A stretch of DNA of 19,086 nucleotides from Massilia sp. UBA2709 (GTDB lineage Bacteria; Pseudomonadota; Gammaproteobacteria; Burkholderiales; Burkholderiaceae_D): contig DEKZ01000006.1 in assembly GCA_002354135.1 (NCBI GenBank), positions 350 through 19,435 of the forward strand, read 5' to 3'. The position numbers were made by a program, and so were the translations under genes. The notes beneath the pieces were generated by a model. It did no database searches. It was not told the DNA's origin and saw only the letters and a list, made by a program, of their open reading frames with translations. This document shows, one piece after another, positions 7,709 to 13,730 of this stretch; within the stretch, counting starts at the first letter, position 1, and each line of letters opens with the position of its first letter.

Positions 7709-8938
7709 TCAGGCCAGCGGCTTGTTGATGGCCATGATCCAGTAGCGGGCCAGGTCGGCGGTGCCTTCCTTGCCGCCCACGGTGCGCAGGGTCGAGATGG
7801 CTTGCTGCTTCTTGCCGGCGACAGCGTAGGCTTCGCCCAGGTGCAGCTTGGCTTCGTCCGGACGGCGCAGGTTGCCGGCCTTGATGGCGGCTTCCATCAT
7901 CTTCAGGCCCTTGTCGGCCTGGCCCGATTGCACCAGGCTGTAGCCCAGGCCGACCAGGCTGTCGTTGTCCTTGGCGGCCGTGTACTCGGCTTCCAGGGCA
8001 GCGATGCTCTTGTTCTGCTCAGCCAGGGTTTTCTCGGCCAGGTCCTTCAGGCGCTTGTGACGCTCAGCGTCCGGGCCGGTGCCCAGGGCGCCGCTCTTGT
8101 AGCCCTTGTCGATGACCTTCAGCGCTTCGGCCGGGGCCTTCGCCTGCAGCACGAGCTGGGCCATTTCCATGAACTCGCTCGGCTTCTTCATCAGGTTGTT
8201 GGCCAGCTTCAGGCGGTAGACGTCAACCGACAGGCGGCTCGAGAAGCCCGGCTTGCCCTGCACGCGGTTCAGCAGGTCGTTCCAGTACTGAGCCTTCGGA
8301 TAGCTGGCGGCCAGTTTCTCGATGGTGTTGACGTAGCCGACCTTGTCGTTCTTCTTGAGCTGGATGTTGGCCAGCATGCCGAGCATGTCTTCGCTCATGC
8401 GGCCCGACTTCTCGGCGGCGCGCAGTTCGCTCTCCAGGGCAGCGATGTTGCCCTGCTTGTAATAATTCTGCAGCAGGTAGGCGCGCAGTTTCGGATCGTC
8501 GCGGTCCTTGAGCTGACGCTGGATGGCTTCGTTTGCCTTGTTCAGGTCGCCGGCACGCATGTAGATGCCGATCAGGCCTTCCGAGAACTGGGCGCGCTCG
8601 CCGGCCGACAGCTTGCCCGAAGCGATCAGGGCTTCGAAGGCCTTGGCGGCGGTGTCGTAGTCACCGGCCGACGAAGCTGCCGAGGCGCGCACGCGCTCGA
8701 TCAGGAAGCTTTCGTTGGCGGTCTTGTTGGCGACCTTGTCCGCTTCGCGCAGTTTTGCCAGGGCATCCTTGTGCTTGCCCTGTTTCATCAACGCCTGGGC
8801 TGCCTGCAGTGGCTTGCCGATCTCGGCGCGCACGGCTTCCGCCGCGTGGGCAGGGGCCAGACCAATGACGGGGGTAGCTGCGGTGAAACCGAGGGCGGCC
8901 AGTGCGAGGCCGAGGTGTGCGAGACGGAATTTGCTCAT
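7709..8938 (-). CDS. Secreted TPR-repeat protein of the Ton locus
   Basis: A 409-residue periplasmic protein. Residues 1-32 form a Sec signal peptide with a hydrophobic core (LGLALAALGFTAA) and an AHA|AEA cleavage site after Ala32. The rest is almost wholly alpha-helical with TPR-like helix pairs, for example ALMKQGKHKDALAKLREAD, YDTAAKAFEALIASGKLS, YYKQGNIAALESELRAAEKS, LGYSLVQSGQADKGLKMMEA and LGEAYAVAGKKQQAISTL. No enzymatic motif is seen. It is last in the operon tonB-exbB-exbD-exbD-TPR; TPR proteins are known from other Ton loci such as the Vibrio TonB2 system, so a structural partner of the motor or its receptors is inferred. ATG 8938 fits the signal peptide and an AGAGGA site; an in-frame GTG at 8968 is less likely, as it lies in a hairpin. 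Confidence 0.85.
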   Translation of the reverse strand: MSKFRLAHLGLALAALGFTAATPVIGLAPAHAAEAVRAEIGKPLQAAQALMKQGKHKDALAKLREADKVANKTANESFLIERVRASAASSAGDYDTAAKAFEALIASGKLSAGERAQFSEGLIGIYMRAGDLNKANEAIQRQLKDRDDPKLRAYLLQNYYKQGNIAALESELRAAEKSGRMSEDMLGMLANIQLKKNDKVGYVNTIEKLAASYPKAQYWNDLLNRVQGKPGFSSRLSVDVYRLKLANNLMKKPSEFMEMAQLVLQAKAPAEALKVIDKGYKSGALGTGPDAERHKRLKDLAEKTLAEQNKSIAALEAEYTAAKDNDSLVGLGYSLVQSGQADKGLKMMEAAIKAGNLRRPDEAKLHLGEAYAVAGKKQQAISTLRTVGGKEGTADLARYWIMAINKPLA

Positions 8939-8964
8939 GTGTGGAAAATCCTCTTTGAAAATGG

Positions 8965-8989
8965 ACACGGCAGGGAAACCCTGCCGTGT
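8965..8989 (-). terminator. Perfect hairpin between exbD and the TPR gene, possible attenuator
   Basis: Perfect 11-bp inverted repeat (8965-8975 with 8979-8989, arm ACACGGCAGGG) and a 3-nt loop. On the minus strand it is followed by CCATTTTC, a weak U-tract set back by three bases. It lies 19 nt after the exbD stop and before the TPR-gene ribosome site. Leaky termination or mRNA processing would lower TPR protein relative to the motor proteins (inference). Confidence 0.6.
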
Positions 8990-9007
8990 TGGTCAAACCT
9001 GGTGCGG

Positions 9008-9439
9008 TTACTGGAACTGCTCGTTACCGACCATGCCGATCTTGGTGACGCCGAGACGCTGGGCGGTAGCCATGACACCGGCAACAACCTTGTACTCGAC
9101 CAGCTTGTTCGGACGCAGGTGCACTTCCGGCTGGTTGGGTTGGGCTGCCACTTCATTCATCTTGGCTTCCAGGGTCGCACGATCCGGGACTACCTGACCG
9201 TCCCACAGAACGGTGCCGTCGAAGTCCACGTCGATCGTCACGACTCGGGGCTCTTCCGTCTGCGGCGGCGGGGTGCCAACCGGCATGTTCAGATTGACCG
9301 AGTGGTTTTGCTTCGGAATCGTGATGATCAGCATAATGATCAGAACGAGCAGGACGTCGATCAACGGCGTCATGTTCATTTCCATCATCGGTTCCGGATC
9401 AGCTCCTTTAGCGGAGCCTGAACCTACGTTCATACCCAT
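9008..9439 (-). CDS. exbD: ExbD-type proton-channel subunit (second exbD of the operon)
   Basis: Inner-membrane protein that, with ExbB, converts proton-motive force into movement of TonB. It has 143 residues: a short cytoplasmic N-terminus, one membrane helix (about 25-43) starting MTPLIDVLLVLIIMLIIT with the invariant proton-carrying Asp28, and a periplasmic domain of the ExbD/TolR fold to the C-terminus. A proline-rich stretch (TPPPQTEEP, 56-64) follows the helix. A clear AAAAGGAAA Shine-Dalgarno precedes ATG 9439. It differs from the upstream exbD in both the helix and the periplasmic part, so it is an old paralogue rather than a recent duplicate. Both are full length with the key Asp intact. 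Confidence 0.93.
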   Translation of the reverse strand: MGMNVGSGSAKGADPEPMMEMNMTPLIDVLLVLIIMLIITIPKQNHSVNLNMPVGTPPPQTEEPRVVTIDVDFDGTVLWDGQVVPDRATLEAKMNEVAAQPNQPEVHLRPNKLVEYKVVAGVMATAQRLGVTKIGMVGNEQFQ

Positions 9440-9471
9440 GGTGTTTCCTTTTCAAATGTTGGGGTCGCGGT

Positions 9472-9499
9472 CGCAAACCGGGCCGAAGCCCGGTTTGCG
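9472..9499 (-). other. Perfect hairpin with UUCG tetraloop between the two exbD genes
   Basis: Perfect 12-bp inverted repeat (9472-9483 with 9488-9499). In the minus-strand RNA the stem closes as C(UUCG)G, one of the most stable known tetraloops. There is no U-tract after it, so it is unlikely to terminate transcription on its own. It starts 11 nt past the stop of the first exbD. A stability or processing element is inferred. Confidence 0.65.
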
Positions 9500-9510
9500 G
9501 GGAAGCTTTA

Positions 9511-9942
9511 TCAGCCGCCCTTGTCAGGTGGTTCGATGACGAAACCGACCTTCTGTACCCCAGCACGTTGTGCCGTGTAGATCACCCGACCGATCGCTTC
9601 GTAGCGCGTTTCCTGGTCGCCACGAACTTTCACTGCAGGCTGCGGCACCTTCACCGACTGCTCCGCGAGGAACTTGAACAACTCGTCCGTATTCGCGATG
9701 CGGGTCTGGTTCCAGTACATCTCGCCGTCTTTGTTGACGGTGATGTTGATGTCTTCCGGCGCAGTCTTGGTGACCTGGTTCGTTTCTGCCGGCAGATTCA
9801 CTTTTTGCAGCTGCAGGACCACCGGGCTGGTGATCAGGAAGATGATCAGAAGAACCAACATGATGTCGACGAGCGGCGTCGTGTTGATCTCTGACATCAC
9901 GGCATCATCATCTCCGGAATCGGAGCCGACACTCATTCCCAT
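9511..9942 (-). CDS. exbD: ExbD-type proton-channel subunit (first exbD of the operon)
   Basis: Inner-membrane ExbD family protein of 143 residues. The acidic N-terminus (DSGDDDAVMSEINTTP) is followed by one membrane helix, PLVDIMLVLLIIFLITSP (about 23-40), with the invariant Asp26 needed for proton passage. The periplasmic ExbD/TolR domain carries INITVNKDGEMYWN and ends VQKVGFVIEPPDKGG. It lies 37 nt after exbB and 71 nt before the second exbD. The start of ATG 9942 fits the conserved N-terminus; the Shine-Dalgarno (TTGGAT) is weak. The paired exbB and exbD genes make a TonB motor more likely than a Tol-Pal one, as no tolA, tolB or pal is nearby. Confidence 0.93.
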   Translation of the reverse strand: MGMSVGSDSGDDDAVMSEINTTPLVDIMLVLLIIFLITSPVVLQLQKVNLPAETNQVTKTAPEDINITVNKDGEMYWNQTRIANTDELFKFLAEQSVKVPQPAVKVRGDQETRYEAIGRVIYTAQRAGVQKVGFVIEPPDKGG

Positions 9943-9979
9943 AATTTATCCAATCTAGTCTTTGTGAAGACAGCCTGAA

Positions 9980-10912
9980 TTAGCCGATCTTCTTGGCCGA
10001 CGAAGCAGCGCGAGCGGCTTCCGAGGTCGACATGGCGCCCGACACCAGGACCGAGTGCACGTCGGCGCTGAACGAACGGATGTCTTCCATTGCGGTCTTG
10101 TTACGACGCACCAGCCAGTTGTAGCCCAGAACGGCCGGAACTGCAACGAACAGACCGAAGGCGGTCATGATCAGTGCTTCACCCACCGGACCTGCAACCT
10201 TGTCGATCGAGGCGTTACCCGACATACCGATGTTGGTCAGTGCGTTGTAGATGCCCCAGACGGTACCGAACAGACCGATGAACGGCGAGGTCGAACCAAC
10301 GGTTGCCAGGAACGACAGGCCGTCTTGCAGACGCGACTGGACGCGGTCAACTGCGCGCTGGATCTGCATGGTCACCCAGGTCGACAGGTCGATCTGCTCG
10401 AGCAGGGCGCCGTCGTGGTGCTGGGTTGCCTTGGTGCCGGTTTCAGCGATGAAGCGGAACGGCGAACCTTCTTTCAGCTGGGCCGAGCCGGCTGCGATCG
10501 AGTTGGCTTTCCAGAACTTCTGCGAAGTTTCCTTCGACTGGCGCATGATCTTCGACTGGTCGATCAGCTTGGTGATGATGATGTACCACGAACCCATCGA
10601 CATCAGCGACAGGATGATGATGGTGCCCTTGTTGACGAAGTCGCCTTCTTCCCACATGGCCTGGAAGCCGTACGGGTTGTGGACTTCTTCTTTTTCGCCA
10701 GCAGCGGCGGCCGGAGCGGCGTCGCCTGCCGGAGCAGCGGCTGCGTCAGCGGCCGGAGCGGCAGCTGCGTCGGCCGGAGCGGTTGCCGCCGGGGCTTCTG
10801 CGCCTGCTGCCGGTGCGTCGGCGAAGGCCGGTGCCGAGACCAGAGCCGATGCCGCCGTAACCGAGAACAGGACAGCCGCCAGGATAGCGGACAAACGGGT
10901 ATTCTTAAACAT
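9980..10912 (-). CDS. exbB: ExbB proton-channel subunit with signal peptide and Ala/Pro-rich extension
   Basis: Inner-membrane ExbB/TolQ/MotA family protein that forms the pentameric core of the TonB motor. Residues 1-31 form a cleavable signal peptide (AFA|DAP). Residues 32-72 are a low-complexity Ala/Pro/Asp linker. Three membrane helices follow (about 95-115, 199-223, 245-265). The family core is clear: GSTSPFIGLFGTVWGIYNAL (206-224) and GPVGEALIMTAFGLFVAVPA (241-260), with Glu245 at the conserved acidic position. The 310 residues are longer than E. coli ExbB (about 244), and the extra length is the N-terminal periplasmic part. ATG 10912 has a strong GGAGGA site. It follows tonB by 82 nt and precedes exbD by 37 nt. 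Confidence 0.95.
   Translation of the reverse strand: MFKNTRLSAILAAVLFSVTAASALVSAPAFADAPAAGAEAPAATAPADAAAAPAADAAAAPAGDAAPAAAAGEKEEVHNPYGFQAMWEEGDFVNKGTIIILSLMSMGSWYIIITKLIDQSKIMRQSKETSQKFWKANSIAAGSAQLKEGSPFRFIAETGTKATQHHDGALLEQIDLSTWVTMQIQRAVDRVQSRLQDGLSFLATVGSTSPFIGLFGTVWGIYNALTNIGMSGNASIDKVAGPVGEALIMTAFGLFVAVPAVLGYNWLVRRNKTAMEDIRSFSADVHSVLVSGAMSTSEAARAASSAKKIG
10719..10787 (-). repeat. Imperfect 24-bp tandem repeat inside exbB
   Basis: Units at 10719-10742 and 10743-10766 and a shortened third from 10767 share GCGTC...GCCGGAGC. The period is eight codons and encodes the Ala/Pro/Asp linker after the ExbB signal peptide. In-frame expansion or loss could change linker length between strains. 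Confidence 0.6.
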
Positions 10913-10929
10913 GCTTCCTCCAGAGATAT

Positions 10930-10959
10930 AAAATAGACAGTTCGCTGATCAAATGACAA
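10930..10959 (-). promoter_or_regulatory. Possible internal promoter before exbB
   Basis: On the minus strand, TTGTCA (10954-10959) and TATTTT (10930-10935) are separated by 18 bp in the tonB-exbB gap. It matches consensus moderately. A small 5-bp stem, GAGAC/GTCTC (10976-10980 with 10989-10993), lies just after the tonB stop. A separate promoter for exbB is only a possibility. Confidence 0.25.
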
Positions 10960-10994
10960 CGAAAATCATAATGTGAGACGGTGTTCTGTCTCGG

Positions 10995-11657
10995 TTATTG
11001 TTCCAGCGACCAGACGTACTGTACTGGAGCCCAGGATTGCTGAGGCTGGCCGTTGACGACGGCCGGCTTGAAGCGGCACTTGCCGATGGCTGCCTGAGCT
11101 GCCCTGTCCAGATCACGCGAACCGCTCGATTTCGTGATCTTGGAATCGATCGCACGGCCATCCACGCCGATCAGGAACGAAATCGTCGTGACGCCTTCTT
11201 CTTCGTTACGTGCTGCCGATTTCGGGTACTCCGGCTTGGCGCAGCTGCTGAAGTCCGCGACTGCCGGGGTGCTGACCGGGCCTGCTGCCGGCGCCGGCGG
11301 AGCCGGTGGGGCAGGCGGGGCCGGAGGCGCCAGGTTGGTGGTCGGCGGCGGCGTGTTCGTTGCAGCCTGAATCACGTTCTGCGGCGGCGGCGGTTGCTGT
11401 ACCTGAACCTCGACCGGCGGGATGAACGGCGGCGGCGGCGCCTTCATTTCCGGCGGCGGCGGCGGCGGTGGGGTTTCCGGTGGTGGCGGCGGCTTCACCT
11501 CTTCGATCAGCTTGGTCTCCACTGCTTCCTGTACCTTCGTGATCACCTTCGTACCGAGACCATTGATGATCCCCCAGGCGACCAGGACGTGCAACAGGAC
11601 CACAATGGTGATACCAGTGAGATTCTTCCCCGGTTCCTTCTCATGTGAAAAATTCAT
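10995..11657 (-). CDS. tonB: TonB energy-transducing protein
   Basis: Spans the periplasm and passes energy from ExbB-ExbD to outer-membrane TonB-dependent receptors. In its 220 residues, a signal anchor (about 14-33, TGITIVVLLHVLVAWGIING) holds an intramembrane His23 comparable to His20 of E. coli TonB. A Pro-rich spacer (55-135) has runs such as KPPPPPETPPPPPPPE and PPAPPAPPAPPAPAAG. The C-terminal TonB domain (about 136-220) includes KPEYPKSAARNEEEGVTTISFLIGVDG and a late FKPAVVNG. Cys139 and Cys194 may form a disulfide. ATG 11657 is preferred (GGAGAAAG upstream); an in-frame TTG at 11678 is not needed. First gene of the operon. Confidence 0.95.
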   Translation of the reverse strand: MNFSHEKEPGKNLTGITIVVLLHVLVAWGIINGLGTKVITKVQEAVETKLIEEVKPPPPPETPPPPPPPEMKAPPPPFIPPVEVQVQQPPPPQNVIQAATNTPPPTTNLAPPAPPAPPAPPAPAAGPVSTPAVADFSSCAKPEYPKSAARNEEEGVTTISFLIGVDGRAIDSKITKSSGSRDLDRAAQAAIGKCRFKPAVVNGQPQQSWAPVQYVWSLEQ

Positions 11658-11746
11658 GCCTGCTTTCTCCAATACCAACTCTTTTTGTTGCTACTAAACC
11701 CACAAAACACGACGAAAAGACAAGGCCGCATCCGGGACATCGGCGA

Positions 11747-11769
11747 ATTATACCTACGAATTCTTTTTT
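11747..11769 (-). promoter_or_regulatory. Candidate tonB promoter
   Basis: A perfect TATAAT (11747-11752, minus strand) would start transcription near 11740, about 83 nt before the tonB ATG. The -35 hexamer is weak (CTGTGC at 17-bp spacing, just past 11769), so activation by a regulator is plausible. I see no good Fur-box match (GATAATGATAATCATTATC type), so iron control cannot be claimed. Confidence 0.5.
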
Positions 11770-11862
11770 GCACAGGTATTTTTAAGCCCCCGAAACGCTC
11801 GTAACTGCCTGTAAATCCAAGCAATACAGCTCATCCGGACGCACGCTGGTTGTGCAAAAAAG
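11763..11862. repeat. Perfect 12-bp inverted repeat pair upstream of tonB
   Basis: CTTTTTTGCACA at 11763-11774 is repeated in inverse as TGTGCAAAAAAG at 11851-11862, 76 bp apart. The first arm overlaps the spacer and -35 region of the tonB promoter. Related TTTTGCA sequences recur at 11951-11957 and 12005-12011. Binding of one regulator at two sites with looping is a possible reading (inference). Confidence 0.6.
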
Positions 11863-11963
11863 CGCATCAAAAAACGAGTAAAAATTACAAGGTTGCATCT
11901 TGTTACTTAGCCACTGTAGAACATCAGGAAAGACCAGCGGTTTTGCCAAATTTTGCACGCTGA

Positions 11964-11981
11964 ATTTGCCACTAGGCAAAT
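11964..11981. promoter_or_regulatory. 18-bp dyad operator candidate
   Basis: ATTTGCC-ACTA-GGCAAAT has perfect 7-bp arms with a 4-bp centre, the typical shape of a helix-turn-helix dimer site. Half-sites TTTGCC or GGCAAA also occur at 11942-11947 and 12028-12033. It lies over 200 bp upstream of the predicted tonB start. Confidence 0.4.
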
Positions 11982-12133
11982 ATCATATAGTGCAATGCTG
12001 AGCTTTTTGCAAACTATAGCCAGTTTCGGCAAAAGCGGGCGTGCGTTAGGTAACACAGCCGGAAGGGACACGGGGCTTGCGTATGAGCCCGGGTGATGGG
12101 AAAGCGATTTCTTGATATGGCTCAGTGAAGAGC

Positions 12134-12177
12134 TTGCTCACGGACACGTATAGACAGAAGTTTGTGTCCGTGAGCAA
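12134..12177 (-). other. 14-bp perfect inverted repeat after spoVR
   Basis: TTGCTCACGGACAC (12134-12147) pairs perfectly with 12164-12177 around a 16-nt loop, beginning 3 nt past the spoVR stop. No T-run follows on either strand, so it is not a textbook intrinsic terminator. It could be a Rho-linked 3'-end stem-loop, or a DNA site. Confidence 0.6.
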
Positions 12178-12180
12178 TGT

Positions 12181-13707
12181 TTAGCGGTTACGTTTTTCCC
12201 GGCGGCAGTCGAGGAAGCTGACCACGTGGCCGCTGGTGTCCACCGTCTCGAGGCGCACGTCGAAACCCCAGAGGCGGGCCACGTGCTTGAGCACTTCCTG
12301 GGCCTGGCCGTTGAGCGGACGGCGCTGGAACTGGGTATGGCGCAGGGTCAGGGCGCGGTCGTCGCGTGTATTGACTTGCCAGACCTGGATGTTGGGCTCG
12401 CGGTTGCCGATGTTGTATTGCTCGGCGAGCTGCTGGCGCACGTAGCGGTAGCCGGCTTCGTCGTGGATCGCCGAGATCGTCAGCTTGTCGCTGCGGTCGT
12501 CGTCCAGCACGGCGAAGAAGTGGAAGTCGCGGATCAGCTTGGGCGAGAGGTACTGGGCGATGAAGCTCTCGTCCTTGAAGTTGCGCATCGCGAAGTCGAG
12601 CGTCTTGATCCAGTCGCTGCCGGCCATGTCCGGGAACCAGGCACGGTCTTCCTCGGTCGGGTTCTCGCAGATGCGCCGGATGTCGCTCATCATGGCGAAG
12701 CCGAGCGCATACGGGTTGATGCCTGAATAATAAGGGCTGGTCGCCGCCGGCTGGAAAACGACGTTGGTATGGCTTTGCAGGAATTCAAGCATGAAGCCGT
12801 CGCCGACGACCCCCTCTTTATATAGTTCGTGCAGGATCGTGTAGTGCCAGAAGGTGGCCCAGCCCTCGTTCATGACCTGGGTCTGGCGCTGCGGGTAGAA
12901 GTATTGCGAGATCTTGCGGGTGATGCGCACCAGCTCGCGCTGCCAGGGTTCGAGCAGCGGCGCGTACTTCTCTATAAAGTACAGCAGGTTTTCTTCCGGC
13001 TCGGGCGGGAAGCGCGGCGGCGGCGCATCGCGCTCCTGTTCCTCGCGCCGCGGCACGGTGCGCCACAGGGCGTTCACCTGGGATTGCGCATATTCCTCGC
13101 GCTCCTTCTGGCGCGCCGCTTCCTGGGCCACCGACAGTTTGGCCGGTCGCTTGTAGCGGTCGACGCCGTAGTTCTGGATCGCGTGGCAGGAGTCGAGCAA
13201 TTCCTCGACCGCATCGATGCCGTAGCGCTGCTCGCATTCGGCAATGTAATTCTTGGCAAACACCATGTAGTCGACGATGGCCTCGGCGTCGGTCCAGGTG
13301 CGGAACAGGTAGTTGCCTTTGAAGAAAGAGTTGTGGCCATAGGCCGCGTGGGCGATCACCAGCGCCTGCATCGTCAGGCTGTTCTCCTCCATCAGGTAGG
13401 CGATGCAGGGATTCGAGTTGATGACGATTTCGTAGGCCAGGCCCATCTGGCCGCGCTTGTAGCTCTTTTCCGTCGTCAGGAAGTGTTTGCCGAAAGACCA
13501 ATGGTTATAAGACACCGGCATGCCCACCGAGGTGTAGGCATCCATCATCTGCTCGGCGGTGATGATTTCGAGCTGGTTGGGGTAGGTGTCGAGGCCGAAC
13601 TTGCGGGCGACCCGGCGGATTTCTTCATGCGCCTGTTCGATGAGGTCGAAAGTCCACTCCGACTGTTCGGGCAGGGCGCGGGGATTGTCAGTGCGATCGT
13701 CTGGCAT
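12181..13707 (-). CDS. spoVR: SpoVR/YcgB family protein
   Basis: A 508-residue cytoplasmic protein of the SpoVR family, named for a Bacillus spore-cortex gene and represented in E. coli by YcgB. Its biochemical role is not settled. Family hallmarks seen here include VSYNHWSFGKHF near the N-terminus, AHAAYGHNSFFKGNYLF, the MNEGWATFWHYTILHELY segment, and NPYALGFAMMSDIRR. His/Glu-rich conserved patches hint at metal binding, which is only an inference. ATG 13707 is chosen with GGAG eight bases upstream; a longer open frame to 13935 would overlap yeaH and has non-family sequence. It is the last gene of prkA-yeaH-spoVR, 23 nt after yeaH. Confidence 0.93.
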   Translation of the reverse strand: MPDDRTDNPRALPEQSEWTFDLIEQAHEEIRRVARKFGLDTYPNQLEIITAEQMMDAYTSVGMPVSYNHWSFGKHFLTTEKSYKRGQMGLAYEIVINSNPCIAYLMEENSLTMQALVIAHAAYGHNSFFKGNYLFRTWTDAEAIVDYMVFAKNYIAECEQRYGIDAVEELLDSCHAIQNYGVDRYKRPAKLSVAQEAARQKEREEYAQSQVNALWRTVPRREEQERDAPPPRFPPEPEENLLYFIEKYAPLLEPWQRELVRITRKISQYFYPQRQTQVMNEGWATFWHYTILHELYKEGVVGDGFMLEFLQSHTNVVFQPAATSPYYSGINPYALGFAMMSDIRRICENPTEEDRAWFPDMAGSDWIKTLDFAMRNFKDESFIAQYLSPKLIRDFHFFAVLDDDRSDKLTISAIHDEAGYRYVRQQLAEQYNIGNREPNIQVWQVNTRDDRALTLRHTQFQRRPLNGQAQEVLKHVARLWGFDVRLETVDTSGHVVSFLDCRREKRNR

Positions 13708-13730
13708 AGTCAGAACTCCATTTCCTGGCC

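Larger units (their letters stand above)
11658..12180. other. AT-richer, repeat-rich region between spoVR and tonB
   Basis: This 523-bp gap holds no convincing gene. It is visibly less GC-rich than its surroundings. It contains the tonB promoter, an inverted 12-bp pair, an 18-bp dyad, several TTTTGCA/TGCAAAA and TTTGCC/GGCAAA copies between 11763 and 12034, and the spoVR 3' stem-loop. The longest minus-strand open frame in it is about 65 codons, TTG-started, and not recognisable. Confidence 0.7.

Noticed and set aside
7190..9421. A plus-strand open frame of about 740 codons opposite ribF, the TPR gene and exbD
   Set aside because: It spans three real minus-strand genes, an intrinsic terminator and intergenic gaps, and shows no family motif. 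It is an antisense artefact of high GC content.
9008..9942. Tol-Pal interpretation of the exbB/exbD genes (tolQ/tolR)
   Set aside because: The neighbouring protein has a TonB-type Pro-rich spacer and C-terminal domain, and no tolA, tolB, pal or ybgF-type gene is present.
11782..11979. A 65-codon minus-strand frame upstream of tonB
   Set aside because: Its composition is more protein-like than the shadows, but it starts with TTG, has no Shine-Dalgarno, overlaps the 7-4-7 dyad and matches nothing I recognise. In AT-richer DNA this length is expected by chance. A decayed gene remnant is possible.
11658..12180. A tRNA, small RNA gene or riboswitch in the tonB upstream gap
   Set aside because: No cloverleaf or T-loop sequence was seen, and the short stem at 12073-12090 is too weak to support an RNA gene. 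The gap is far too upstream-weighted for a tonB leader riboswitch.
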